Assembly: GCA_964603255.1 (NCBI GenBank)
Contig: CAZRVA010000100.1
Location: 1-10,299 of the forward strand
DNA: 10,299 bases
Origin: UBA6183 sp964603255
GTDB taxonomy: Bacteria; Bacteroidota; Bacteroidia; UKL13-3
Direction of reading: 5' to 3'
The notes below the pieces were generated by a model, which made no database searches, was not told the DNA's origin, and worked only from the letters and a program-made list of their open reading frames with translations. This document shows positions 1 to 5,805 of this stretch, one piece after another; position 1 is the stretch's first letter; each line of letters starts with the position of its first letter. Both the position numbers and the translations under genes were made by a program.

Positions 1-126
1 CGAGGCAGCGCTAAATCCCTGCACGACAGCTCCCCTCGAAGGGGAGCAGCACTTACCATTGATACTTTTTTGACCAAACAAAACTTTATTTTGTAAGTAA
101 AATTTTAGTTGGGATGCGTTCCCCGC
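1..126. repeat. Direct repeat R1, left copy
   Basis: This is the left copy of a direct repeat whose partner starts at 670, a period of 669 bases. Bases 1-91 match 670-760 with one difference (c/t at position 19). The next 35 bases are only about three-quarters identical, and similarity stops after a shared CCCCGC. The copy carries a perfect 7-bp hairpin, GCTCCCC-TCGAA-GGGGAGC (29-47). It is cut by the window edge, because the right copy is preceded by CACCCCTCAGT that would lie before base 1. The type resembles hairpin-rich intergenic repeats I recall near DUF559 genes in Bacteroidota; that recollection is unverified. No coding function is seen. Confidence 0.9.
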
Positions 127-161
127 CTAGCAGGAGGGGTGGCCGCAGGCCGGGGTGGTAG
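127..161. repeat. GC-rich repeat end, inverted relative to R1
   Basis: A G-rich stretch ending the left repeat contains AGGAGGGGTGGC and GGCC-GCA-GGCC followed by GGGGTGGT. Read on the minus strand it has the order CACCCC, small hairpin, ACCCCTCC. This resembles the order of CACCCCTC, an imperfect hairpin and GCTCCCCTC in the repeat starting near 662. I infer that it is the opposite-facing end of the same repeat family. The surrounding sequence is strongly AT-rich, so the GC island stands out. Confidence 0.45.
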
Positions 162-230
162 ATTCTAAAAAACTACATTCCAATTTTCATTTTGTATAAT
201 ATTTTTATCTATTAAACATTTAGTAATTAA

Positions 231-238
231 TAAATTTG
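231..238 (+). promoter_or_regulatory. Possible Bacteroidota -7 box (TAAATTTG)
   Basis: TAAATTTG fits the Bacteroidota -7 consensus TANNTTTG exactly and ends 6 bases before the ATG at 245. No TTTG -33 element is visible at the usual spacing of about 20 bases; the nearest TTTG is at 191-194. If the box is used, the DUF559 transcript would start at or beside the ATG and be practically leaderless. The region is very AT-rich, so a chance match is possible. Confidence 0.3.
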
Positions 239-244
239 TTTTGA

Positions 245-613
245 ATGGATGCAAGCCATAATAAATCTTATTTAAAACAATACCGAAAATCGCTCAGAAA
301 TAAGTCAACTCCAGCGGAGGCATTTTTATGGAATTACCTTAAAAAGTCTCAGTTAGAAGGGCGGAAATTTAGGCGACAACATAGTATTGATAACTACATA
401 GTGGATTTCTTCTGTTTTGAAGAATCACTAGCTGTTGAATTAGACGGTGAAATTCATAACAAACAAATAGAGGAAGACAAACTACGTGATGCATATTTGT
501 TATCAAAAGGAATACAGGTTATTCGATTTGAAAATAGATTTGTATTCGAGCATCTCGAACAAGTATTGGATGATATAAAAAGTAACTTTACAACTCCGGA
601 TCAATTAAACTGA
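245..613 (+). CDS. DUF559 family endonuclease-like protein
   Basis: This 122-residue protein matches the DUF559 family in length and layout. DUF559 belongs to the Vsr-like branch of the PD-(D/E)XK nuclease fold. Visible signatures in order are the N-terminal helix with TPAE (22-25) and LW (28-29), KFRRQ (41-45), IVDFF (52-56, with Asp54), VELDGEIH (64-71, with Glu65, Asp67 and His71), RD (81-82) and VIRFEN (92-97). Asp54, Glu65 and Asp67 are plausible metal-binding residues by analogy with Vsr; this is inference, and the substrate is unknown. The gene stands alone, with no methyltransferase or helicase partner, and lies between two direct repeats (1-126 and 670-795), which suggests a small mobile or repeat-associated unit. 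The ATG at 245 follows a TAAATTTG box closely. It is a full-length family member with no sign of decay. Confidence 0.88.
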   Translation: MDASHNKSYLKQYRKSLRNKSTPAEAFLWNYLKKSQLEGRKFRRQHSIDNYIVDFFCFEESLAVELDGEIHNKQIEEDKLRDAYLLSKGIQVIRFENRFVFEHLEQVLDDIKSNFTTPDQLN

Positions 614-669
614 TTATAGTATTGTTTTCATGAGGGTAAATATATTAAAGAAAAAACGCACCCCTCAGT

Positions 670-795
670 CGAGGCAGCGCTAAATCCTTGCACGACAGCT
701 CCCCTCGAAGGGGAGCAGCACTTACCATTGATACTTTTTTGACCAAACAAAACTTTATTTAGAAAATGAAACTTTAGTTTGGACGCGCCCCCCGC
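670..795. repeat. Direct repeat R1, right copy
   Basis: This is the second copy of R1, 669 bases downstream of the first. Bases 670-760 match 1-91 at 90 of 91 positions, then decay to about 26 of 35 until CCCCGC at 790-795. It carries the same perfect hairpin GCTCCCC-TCGAA-GGGGAGC (698-716). It is preceded by CACCCCTCAGTC, and the GTCG within that can pair with CGAC at 692-695, giving a two-hairpin unit. After 795 the sequence differs entirely from the left copy, which continues into a G-rich end. Confidence 0.9.
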
Positions 796-797
796 AC

Positions 798-808
798 TGC
801 CGAAGGCA
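798..808. repeat. TGCC-GAA-GGCA hairpin
   Basis: A short perfect inverted repeat with a GAA triloop. It is related to the longer hairpin at 884-898 and to the one on the other strand at 1732-1748. It sits directly at the end of the right R1 copy. Confidence 0.6.
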
Positions 809-845
809 AACGCTGTGCACGTAACTTGGCTCCCTCCGCAGTGAT

Positions 846-972
846 CTTTGTGTTCCCCTCGTTGTGTTCACTGTGGTAAAAACAATGCCGAAGGCATTCT
901 CTCCTTTGTGCCTTTGTGTCTCTGTGGTTCAACTCTCCCAACGCTATATTTTGTGTCCCTTGTGGTTAAAAA
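846..972. repeat. Three degenerate TTTGTG / TGTGGT repeats
   Basis: Three loosely related units lie in the same orientation at 846-882, 904-932 and 949-972. Each reads roughly TTTGTG, a C/T-rich spacer, then TGTGGT followed by A-rich or TTCAA sequence. The middle unit has an extra TTTGTG. The hairpin at 884-898 separates the first two. I recall similar intergenic repeats in Bacteroidota, but have not checked this. Together with the R1 tail they fill the 447-base gap between the DUF559 and UpxY genes. No open reading frame of note is seen there. Confidence 0.65.
884..898. repeat. AATGCC-GAA-GGCATT hairpin
   Basis: A perfect 6-bp stem with a GAA triloop. The plus-strand sequence CAATGCCGAAGGCATT is almost repeated on the minus strand at 1748-1732 (CAATGCCGGAGGCGTT), so the same element occurs on both sides of the UpxY gene in opposite orientation. 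It is not followed by a T-run, so it is unlikely to be an intrinsic terminator. Confidence 0.65.
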
Positions 973-1060
973 TAGCGCTGCGGTTTGATCTATTTTCTTA
1001 TCCTCACAATTTTCTCCTGCGTATTTTAGTTTTTAAATTTTAACCTCTTAATTTGCTGCC

Positions 1061-1567
1061 ATGACCGCCCCCGAAAAAAAATGGTACGCCATCTACACTA
1101 ACCCAAGAGCTGAAAAAAAAACAGCGGAGAAACTTTCTGAAAAAGGTATTGAGGTTTATTTGCCGCTTCAAACCACCATTAAGCAATGGAGCGACCGCAA
1201 GAAAAAAGTAGAAGAACCTTTATTTAAATCGTACCTATTTGTTTGTATTCATTTTGAAGCAGAAAGACTTTCTGTATTAGAAACGCAAGGTGTTGTAAAG
1301 TTTGTGCGCATTGGTGGTGAAGTTCCGGTTATTAGAACAAGTATTATTGATGCGATTAAATTAAGTCTTGCCAATTTCTCTGATATAGAAATCACCAACC
1401 ACAATTTAAAATTAAACCAACAAGTAGAAGTAATTGCTGGTCCATTGCGCGGTTACCATGGAAAGATTATGGCCCAACATGGTAATCAGTACTTTGCCAT
1501 TAGTATTGAAGAACTAGGCGCACACATGCTGCTTAAAATTCCGGTAACGCATCTGAAGGAAGTATAA
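1061..1567 (+). CDS. UpxY family transcription antiterminator (NusG/RfaH-like)
   Basis: This 168-residue NusG paralogue is the size expected for the UpxY/RfaH-like group. The NGN domain spans about residues 6-100, opening with KWYAIYTNPRAEKK (7-20) and containing FKSYLFVCI (55-63). The KOW domain spans about 117-165 with QQVEVIAGPLRGYHGKI (120-136). Members bind RNA polymerase and, in Bacteroides, allow read-through of long capsular or exopolysaccharide operons; that role is known for the family. Such genes are normally first in a polysaccharide operon. Here the downstream 629 bases hold no gene and the next gene points the other way, so it is an orphan whose target lies elsewhere or has been lost. 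It is not the housekeeping NusG, which usually sits beside secE and rplK. The leader contains repeats and no clear -33/-7 pair. The start is the ATG at 1061, just before a well-conserved first strand. Confidence 0.9.
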   Translation: MTAPEKKWYAIYTNPRAEKKTAEKLSEKGIEVYLPLQTTIKQWSDRKKKVEEPLFKSYLFVCIHFEAERLSVLETQGVVKFVRIGGEVPVIRTSIIDAIKLSLANFSDIEITNHNLKLNQQVEVIAGPLRGYHGKIMAQHGNQYFAISIEELGAHMLLKIPVTHLKEV

Positions 1568-1576
1568 GGGAGAATA

Positions 1577-1679
1577 CGAAATTCGAAATTCGAAACGGAG
1601 TTCAGCGTAGCGAATATTGAATCATGAACGCTGAACGCTGAATAATGAAGTGATGTTTATCGTAACATCATGCTTTTAT
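1577..1679. repeat. Direct repeat R2, first copy
   Basis: This begins 9 bases after the UpxY stop. It consists of a period-7 tandem CGAAATT (1577-1597), the 19-mer ATTCGAAACGGAGTTCAGC (1588-1606, identical at 2030-2048), a doubled GAACGCT unit, and a hairpin ending in TGCTTTTAT (1671-1679). The second copy is at 2009-2114. The repeat is noncoding in appearance. Its 3' hairpin could also end UpxY transcription. Confidence 0.8.
1651..1679 (+). terminator. Possible weak terminator after the UpxY gene
   Basis: TGATGTT (1651-1657) pairs with AACATCA (1664-1670), followed by TGCTTTTAT. The stem is AT-rich and the T-run is short and interrupted, so it would be a weak intrinsic terminator. The same structure recurs at 2086-2105 inside the second R2 copy, so it may simply be part of the repeat. 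Confidence 0.3.
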
Positions 1680-1708
1680 ACAATAATACGATCCATCAAT
1701 TTTTTAAT

Positions 1709-1727
1709 GCAGACCATTGGTGCAGAC
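1709..1727. repeat. Paired GCAGAC motif, copy 1
   Basis: GCAGAC occurs twice with 13-base spacing. The 19-base unit recurs at 1876-1894 with two substitutions, both between the GCAGAC words. Both copies lie in the noncoding DNA between the two R2 repeats. Confidence 0.55.
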
Positions 1728-1731
1728 TTTG

Positions 1732-1748
1732 CAACGCCTCCGGCATTG
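1732..1748. repeat. CAACGCC-TCC-GGCATTG hairpin
   Basis: A 7-bp inverted repeat with one C/A mismatch, which becomes a G-U pair in minus-strand RNA, and a 3-base loop. The minus strand reads CAATGCCGGAGGCGTTG, close to the plus-strand hairpin at 884-898. Confidence 0.55.
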
Positions 1749-1791
1749 GGGAGGATTTAACTTAAAATCAGTGATTGACTTTCATAAAATA

Positions 1792-1804
1792 TTTGCGAAG
1801 CAAA
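1792..1804. repeat. TTTGC-GAA-GCAAA hairpin
   Basis: A perfect 5-bp stem with a GAA triloop in the gene-free stretch. It is one of several GAA-loop hairpins that occur only between genes in the first 2.2 kb. Confidence 0.45.
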
Positions 1805-1875
1805 CTCTCTTACCTCAGAAGCGGTAGACTTTTATCTCTAAACCATCTGTGAAACCCTGCGGCAAAAGAGAATAC

Positions 1876-1894
1876 GCAGACTATTAGTGCAGAC
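1876..1894. repeat. Paired GCAGAC motif, copy 2
   Basis: The second GCAGAC-N7-GCAGAC unit, 167 bases after the first and 17 of 19 bases identical. The sequence around the two copies is otherwise different. Confidence 0.55.
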
Positions 1895-1964
1895 CGAAGC
1901 ATCTGTTGCATTGTGTGAAGATTAATTCATGAACATGAAACTGTTTTTGAAAATAAATCTAGCG

Positions 1965-1982
1965 TCTTCCTTTGAAGGAAGA
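1965..1982. repeat. TCTTCCTT-TG-AAGGAAGA inverted repeat
   Basis: A perfect 8-bp inverted repeat around a 2-base centre, followed by GATTAGAGATGGATGTC-like sequence. It has the same architecture as the pyrimidine/purine hairpin in R1 (CTCCCC...GGGGAG) but a different sequence. No T-run follows. Confidence 0.6.
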
Positions 1983-2008
1983 TTAGAGATGGATGTCTTG
2001 GGAAGAAA

Positions 2009-2114
2009 ATTCTAAATTCTAAATACAAAATTCGAAACGGAGTTCAGCTGAGATAATATCGAATGATGAACGCTGAATAATAAAGTGATGATTATCTTAA
2101 CATCATGCTTTTAT
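2009..2114. repeat. Direct repeat R2, second copy
   Basis: Matches 1577-1679. It has a period-7 AATTCTA tandem in place of CGAAATT, the identical 19-mer at 2030-2048, a single GAACGCT unit instead of two, and the hairpin at 2086-2105 followed by TGCTTTTAT (2106-2114). Within the hairpin the two copies differ at two bases only, both unpaired in the shared fold. Confidence 0.8.
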
Positions 2115-2196
2115 TCATAACCAAAAAAGAGCATCTCAACAACAAACATCAAACCATCAACCCCAACCAACAAACCATTCCTCCCCCCAAATATTC

Positions 2197-3141
2197 CTAT
2201 TCTTCCTCTTCTTCAGGTGGTGCTTCTTCGTTGTAACTGAAGTAAGTTTCGCCAACGGCTAACAACAATTCTTTTACATCATCGGCTTTTTCTGTGTCTT
2301 GTTGTTTTTCGTAAGCAACTACCAAGTTTCTCAGTATACGTTTTACGATAGATAAGTTACCGCAAGCTTCAAAATAATCGGGTTGAGGTTCTATTTTAAT
2401 CTGACGTAAAAACTGCTCTAAATTGGCTTTGCTAAACACCGCACCATTGTTAAATGCATTGATGTAAAACAAGACCCTTCCCTCACGATAATCGTGTTGT
2501 GTTTTTAAATTAAAAGGATCGTTTAACAACAGTTGTTTGTTTTCTTCCTTGTATGCACACACAAAATGTTGCGGCAAATTCACACCAAAAATAGGTAAGT
2601 GTAATCGTTGGCCTAACAAAATATAAATAACCGCCATCATAATGGGATTACCCCTGCGGCTTTCCAATACCACATTAATAAACGAGTTATCGGGTGCGTG
2701 GTAATTTTCGGTATTGCCTTTAAATCCTAACTCGTGGTACACAACACTGTTTATAATGCGTACCTTTTCGTAAGGACTTAAATCATGGTGCATATCTAAC
2801 CAAATATCTAAACGTATTTTATCAATTTGGTTAATGATGTCTTGCGGATTTAAATGAGGATAACGGTAACGAGCAATTAAGCATATACCGGTTAGCAAAT
2901 CATGTTCGGGAGAGCGGTACCAATCCCTAAATTCCTTTAGTAGCTCGCTGTATTGTATGCGGTGAACAATTTGTGTAAGCCTATTTTGTTGGGTTAAGTT
3001 TTGCAGTTTACTCCACTCACTTTCCAATACGGGAATAGCATCTTTACCTAAAGATAATAACCTTCCTCGCACATGTTCCAGTACTTCTTGGTCATCATCA
3101 TCAAGCAACGCAATTAAAGAGTGTATTTCTCTTTCATTCAT
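2197..3141 (-). CDS. SirB1/transglutaminase-like family protein
   Basis: This 314-residue soluble protein has no signal peptide. Residues 1-65 look helical and HEAT-like (LLDDDDQEVLEHVRGRL at 12-28). The centre is a SirB1 / transglutaminase-core-2 type domain with the hallmark SRRGNPIMMAVIYILLGQRL (161-180) and FGVNLPQHFV (185-194), then LLNDPFN (205-211). A cysteine at the expected catalytic position is not evident, as is common in this family, so enzyme activity is doubtful and the biochemical role is unknown. The protein ends in an acidic run (EEEEE, 310-314). Its ATG lies 6 bases after the topA stop, so it is co-transcribed and probably translationally coupled with topA. It converges on the UpxY gene across the repeat region. 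Confidence 0.85.
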   Translation of the reverse strand: MNEREIHSLIALLDDDDQEVLEHVRGRLLSLGKDAIPVLESEWSKLQNLTQQNRLTQIVHRIQYSELLKEFRDWYRSPEHDLLTGICLIARYRYPHLNPQDIINQIDKIRLDIWLDMHHDLSPYEKVRIINSVVYHELGFKGNTENYHAPDNSFINVVLESRRGNPIMMAVIYILLGQRLHLPIFGVNLPQHFVCAYKEENKQLLLNDPFNLKTQHDYREGRVLFYINAFNNGAVFSKANLEQFLRQIKIEPQPDYFEACGNLSIVKRILRNLVVAYEKQQDTEKADDVKELLLAVGETYFSYNEEAPPEEEEE

Positions 3142-3147
3142 AATGCG

Positions 3148-5724
3148 CTATTTTTTTGCCGTTTTCTTTGCTGCTGTTTTTTTCGCTGCCGTTTTTTTGG
3201 CGGCTACCTTCTTAGGTGCAGCAGCTTTTTTAGCAGCAGTCTTTTTGGTAAACGCATCCGGTTCTTCAACTTCAATCAGTTTTTTAACTTCGTCTAAAGT
3301 TACAGATGCAAGATCTTCGGCAGTATATTTTTCACCATCTTTTTTGCGCGCTATCTTAATCATCTTTTTACCAAAACGAATAAATGGTCCCCATCTGCCA
3401 TTTTCTATCGCTATCTTTTCATCAGCCCATTGTTGTATGAAACGATTGGCTTCTTTGTCCATTTTCTTTTCAATCAACTCATCCATTTGTTGTTGGGTAA
3501 GTGTATCGAAATTATAATTACGTGGTATATTTATAAACAATTCATTCCATTTAATAAATGGTCCGAAACGGCCTTTACCTTTAGTAATTGGTTTGTTTTG
3601 ATAGGTTCCTACAGGTGCATCAGCGGTTTGTTTGGCTTCAATAACCATTGTTGCTTTAGCTAAATCAACCTCCATTAATTCTTCACCTTTTGGTAACGAG
3701 ATAAATTCATCACCCCACTTTACATATGGTCCAAATCGGCCCACATTAACCGAAACTTCTTTGCCTTGATACTCGCCAATAGTACGCGGTAATTTAAACA
3801 ACTCAAGTGCTTCATCTAAACTAATAGAATCAATACGCTGACTTTGCAACAGCTTACCATATTGGGGTTTCTCATCTTCGGTACCTTCGCCTAATTGAAC
3901 ATAAGGACCAAATTTACCCACCTTAGCATATACATTTTTTCCTGTGGTAGGATCAACACCTAATGTGCGTTCACCACTTTGACGTTCGGCTGTTTCTGTT
4001 GTTTTTTCTACATCGTTATGGAAAGGTTTGTAGAAATCGGCAATCATTTTATTCCACTGAATTTGACCGCGGGCAATCTCATCAAACTCTTTTTCTACGT
4101 TAGCCGTAAAGTTGTAATCCATAATTTTATCAAAGTGTTTTGATAAAAAGTCGGTTACAATCATGCCGATATCACTCGGGAATAACTTGGCTTTTTCGCT
4201 GCCGTATTTCTCTGATTTTACTTCACGTTTAATGCTGCCTTTTTCTAGCGTTAACGTAACAAAATTACGGTCTTTCCCATCACGATCTTCTTTAACCACA
4301 TACCCACGTTTTTGTATGGTACTGATGGTTGGTGCGTAAGTAGATGGTCGACCTATACCCAACTCTTCTAGTTTTTTTACCAATGAAGCTTCGGTATAAC
4401 GTGGCGCAGGACGTGTAAATTTCTCTGCCGCATCCATGTTTAATAAAGTAAGTTGCTCACCTACTTTTAAAGGAGGAAGCATCTTGCTGTTTTCGTTTTC
4501 GGTTTCATCATCAGTACTTTCTAAGTACACTTTTAAGAAACCATCAAACTTTAACACTTCACCAGTTGCTGTTAAGGTATCAGGTAATGTGCTGATGCCA
4601 ATTTGCGCAACAGTTCTTTCAATTTGTGCTTTGCTCATTTGTGAGGCAATGGCACGTTTATAAATTAAATCGTAAAGTCTTTTTTCTTGTGGAGTACCAT
4701 CAATATCTACGTTTTCAAAATAGGTAGGACGAATGGCCTCGTGCGCTTCTTGTGCGCTATCATTTTTTGTTGTGTAACGTTTAGGATTGCTGTACTGTGC
4801 ACCAAAGTTTTTGGTAATATAATCTTTTGCTGCACCAATGGCCATTTCGCTAAGGTTAACACTATCGGTACGCATATAAGTAATCAATCCATGCTCGTAC
4901 AATTTTTGTGCAATGCTCATGGTGGTACTTACACCGTAACCTAATTTTCTACTCGCTTCTTGTTGTAGGGTTGATGTAGTAAATGGCGGAGCAGGAGATT
5001 TTTCAGCAGGTTTAACTTCTAAATTATTGATGGTAAAATTGGCATCAACACATTTTTGAAGAAAAGCCATAGCATCTGCTTCTTTCTCAAATCGTTTTGA
5101 TAACTCGGCATCCATTTGTTTGCCACCTACATTAAATCGGGCCACAATTTTATAGGCTGATGTATGGCTAAAGTTGCTGATTTCACGCTCGCGTTCTACA
5201 ATTAATTTTACAGCAACCGATTGTACACGACCGGCACTTAAATTACCTTTAATTTTTTTCCATAACACAGGCGAAAGCTCAAAACCTACCAATCTATCCA
5301 ACACCCTGCGCGCTTGTTGTGCGTTTACCAAGTTGTAATCTATACCACGCGGATTTTCTATAGCTTTTAAAATTGCAGGCTTGGTAATTTCATGAAAAAC
5401 AATGCGCTTGGTATTAGCAGGTGTTAGTTTTAGTACTTCGCTTAAGTGCCAAGATATGGCCTCACCCTCACGGTCCTCATCGGATGCTAACCAAACCATT
5501 TCACTTTGCGCGGCTAATTTTTTTAATTCGCTTACTACTGCTTTTTTCTCGGCAGGTACTTCGTATTGTGGTTCGAAATTCTTATCTATTCTAATGGCTT
5601 CGTCACCTTTTGCCAAATCACGTATATGCCCATAGCAACTTTTTACGGTAAAGTCTTTACCTAAAAATTTTTCTATGGTTTTTGCCTTTGCAGGCGACTC
5701 AACTATCACAAGGTTCTTTGTCAT
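3148..5724 (-). CDS. topA: DNA topoisomerase I (type IA) with Lys/Ala-rich tail
   Basis: This 858-residue enzyme relaxes negative supercoils by cutting one DNA strand through a tyrosine. The TOPRIM domain starts at residue 3, with Glu9 in VIVESPAKAK and the acidic triad Asp82, Asp84 and Glu86 in SDEDREGE. The active-site Tyr283 lies in ITYMRTDS. Other family signatures are NLSAGRVQS (161-169) and GIGRPSTYAPTI (456-467). Instead of Cys4 zinc fingers (only Cys30 and Cys225 are present) the C-terminus has four Toprim C-terminal repeats: KVGKFGPYV (601-609), NVGRFGPYV (660-668), GKGRFGPFI (716-724) and NGRWGPFI (775-782). The last 32 residues are a histone-H1-like run of KKTAA units that should bind DNA non-specifically. 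It is the first gene of a unit with the SirB1-like gene and is separated from the upstream protease gene by a terminator. The start is the ATG at 5724, directly before the TOPRIM strand. No Shine-Dalgarno sequence is seen. Confidence 0.98.
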   Translation of the reverse strand: MTKNLVIVESPAKAKTIEKFLGKDFTVKSCYGHIRDLAKGDEAIRIDKNFEPQYEVPAEKKAVVSELKKLAAQSEMVWLASDEDREGEAISWHLSEVLKLTPANTKRIVFHEITKPAILKAIENPRGIDYNLVNAQQARRVLDRLVGFELSPVLWKKIKGNLSAGRVQSVAVKLIVEREREISNFSHTSAYKIVARFNVGGKQMDAELSKRFEKEADAMAFLQKCVDANFTINNLEVKPAEKSPAPPFTTSTLQQEASRKLGYGVSTTMSIAQKLYEHGLITYMRTDSVNLSEMAIGAAKDYITKNFGAQYSNPKRYTTKNDSAQEAHEAIRPTYFENVDIDGTPQEKRLYDLIYKRAIASQMSKAQIERTVAQIGISTLPDTLTATGEVLKFDGFLKVYLESTDDETENENSKMLPPLKVGEQLTLLNMDAAEKFTRPAPRYTEASLVKKLEELGIGRPSTYAPTISTIQKRGYVVKEDRDGKDRNFVTLTLEKGSIKREVKSEKYGSEKAKLFPSDIGMIVTDFLSKHFDKIMDYNFTANVEKEFDEIARGQIQWNKMIADFYKPFHNDVEKTTETAERQSGERTLGVDPTTGKNVYAKVGKFGPYVQLGEGTEDEKPQYGKLLQSQRIDSISLDEALELFKLPRTIGEYQGKEVSVNVGRFGPYVKWGDEFISLPKGEELMEVDLAKATMVIEAKQTADAPVGTYQNKPITKGKGRFGPFIKWNELFINIPRNYNFDTLTQQQMDELIEKKMDKEANRFIQQWADEKIAIENGRWGPFIRFGKKMIKIARKKDGEKYTAEDLASVTLDEVKKLIEVEEPDAFTKKTAAKKAAAPKKVAAKKTAAKKTAAKKTAKK

Positions 5725-5728
5725 ACGG

Positions 5729-5736
5729 CAATATTA
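5729..5736 (-). promoter_or_regulatory. Possible topA -7 box (TAATATTG)
   Basis: Minus-strand TAATATTG is one base off TANNTTTG. A TTTG lies about 16 bases upstream, within the T-run of the protease terminator. The box ends 4 bases before the topA ATG, so the start of transcription would fall at the start codon. Spacing is shorter than usual; tentative. Confidence 0.22.
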
Positions 5737-5755
5737 CTAACTTATATAAAAACAA

Positions 5756-5783
5756 AAAACAGTGAGTTAAAGCTCACTGTTTT
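5756..5783 (-). terminator. Intrinsic terminator of the M43 protease gene
   Basis: An 11-bp perfect stem (5756-5766 with 5773-5783, core ACAGTGAG/CTCACTGT) around a 6-base loop. On the minus strand it is followed by a T-rich tract (TTTTTTGTTTTT), which is the classic intrinsic terminator layout. It begins 22 bases after the protease stop codon and ends about 30 bases before the topA start, so it insulates topA from the protease. Confidence 0.85.
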
Positions 5784-5805
5784 GATTCGCACGTTACAAT
5801 TTTTT

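Larger units (their letters stand above)
1568..2196. other. Gene-free repeat mosaic between UpxY and SirB1-like genes
   Basis: These 629 bases contain no credible open reading frame on either strand. They hold, in order, R2 copy 1, a GCAGAC pair, three hairpins, a second GCAGAC pair, and R2 copy 2, then an A/C-rich stretch before the convergent SirB1-like gene. The two R2 copies bracket 1680-2008 in the way the R1 copies bracket the DUF559 gene, but here nothing coding is left inside. Confidence 0.75.

Noticed and set aside
245..613. DUF559 protein as part of a restriction-modification or other defence system
   Set aside because: No methyltransferase, helicase, ATPase or toxin-antitoxin partner lies nearby, and the gene stands alone between repeats.
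1..2114. CRISPR array
   Set aside because: The repeats are only paired or triple, differ in length, and show no regular spacer-sized intervals. No cas genes are present.
3143..5635. Several plus-strand open frames of 75-124 codons opposite topA
   Set aside because: They are antisense to a certain topA gene. Their products are low-complexity (for example Phe/Ala-rich opposite the KKTAA tail) and match no family I know.
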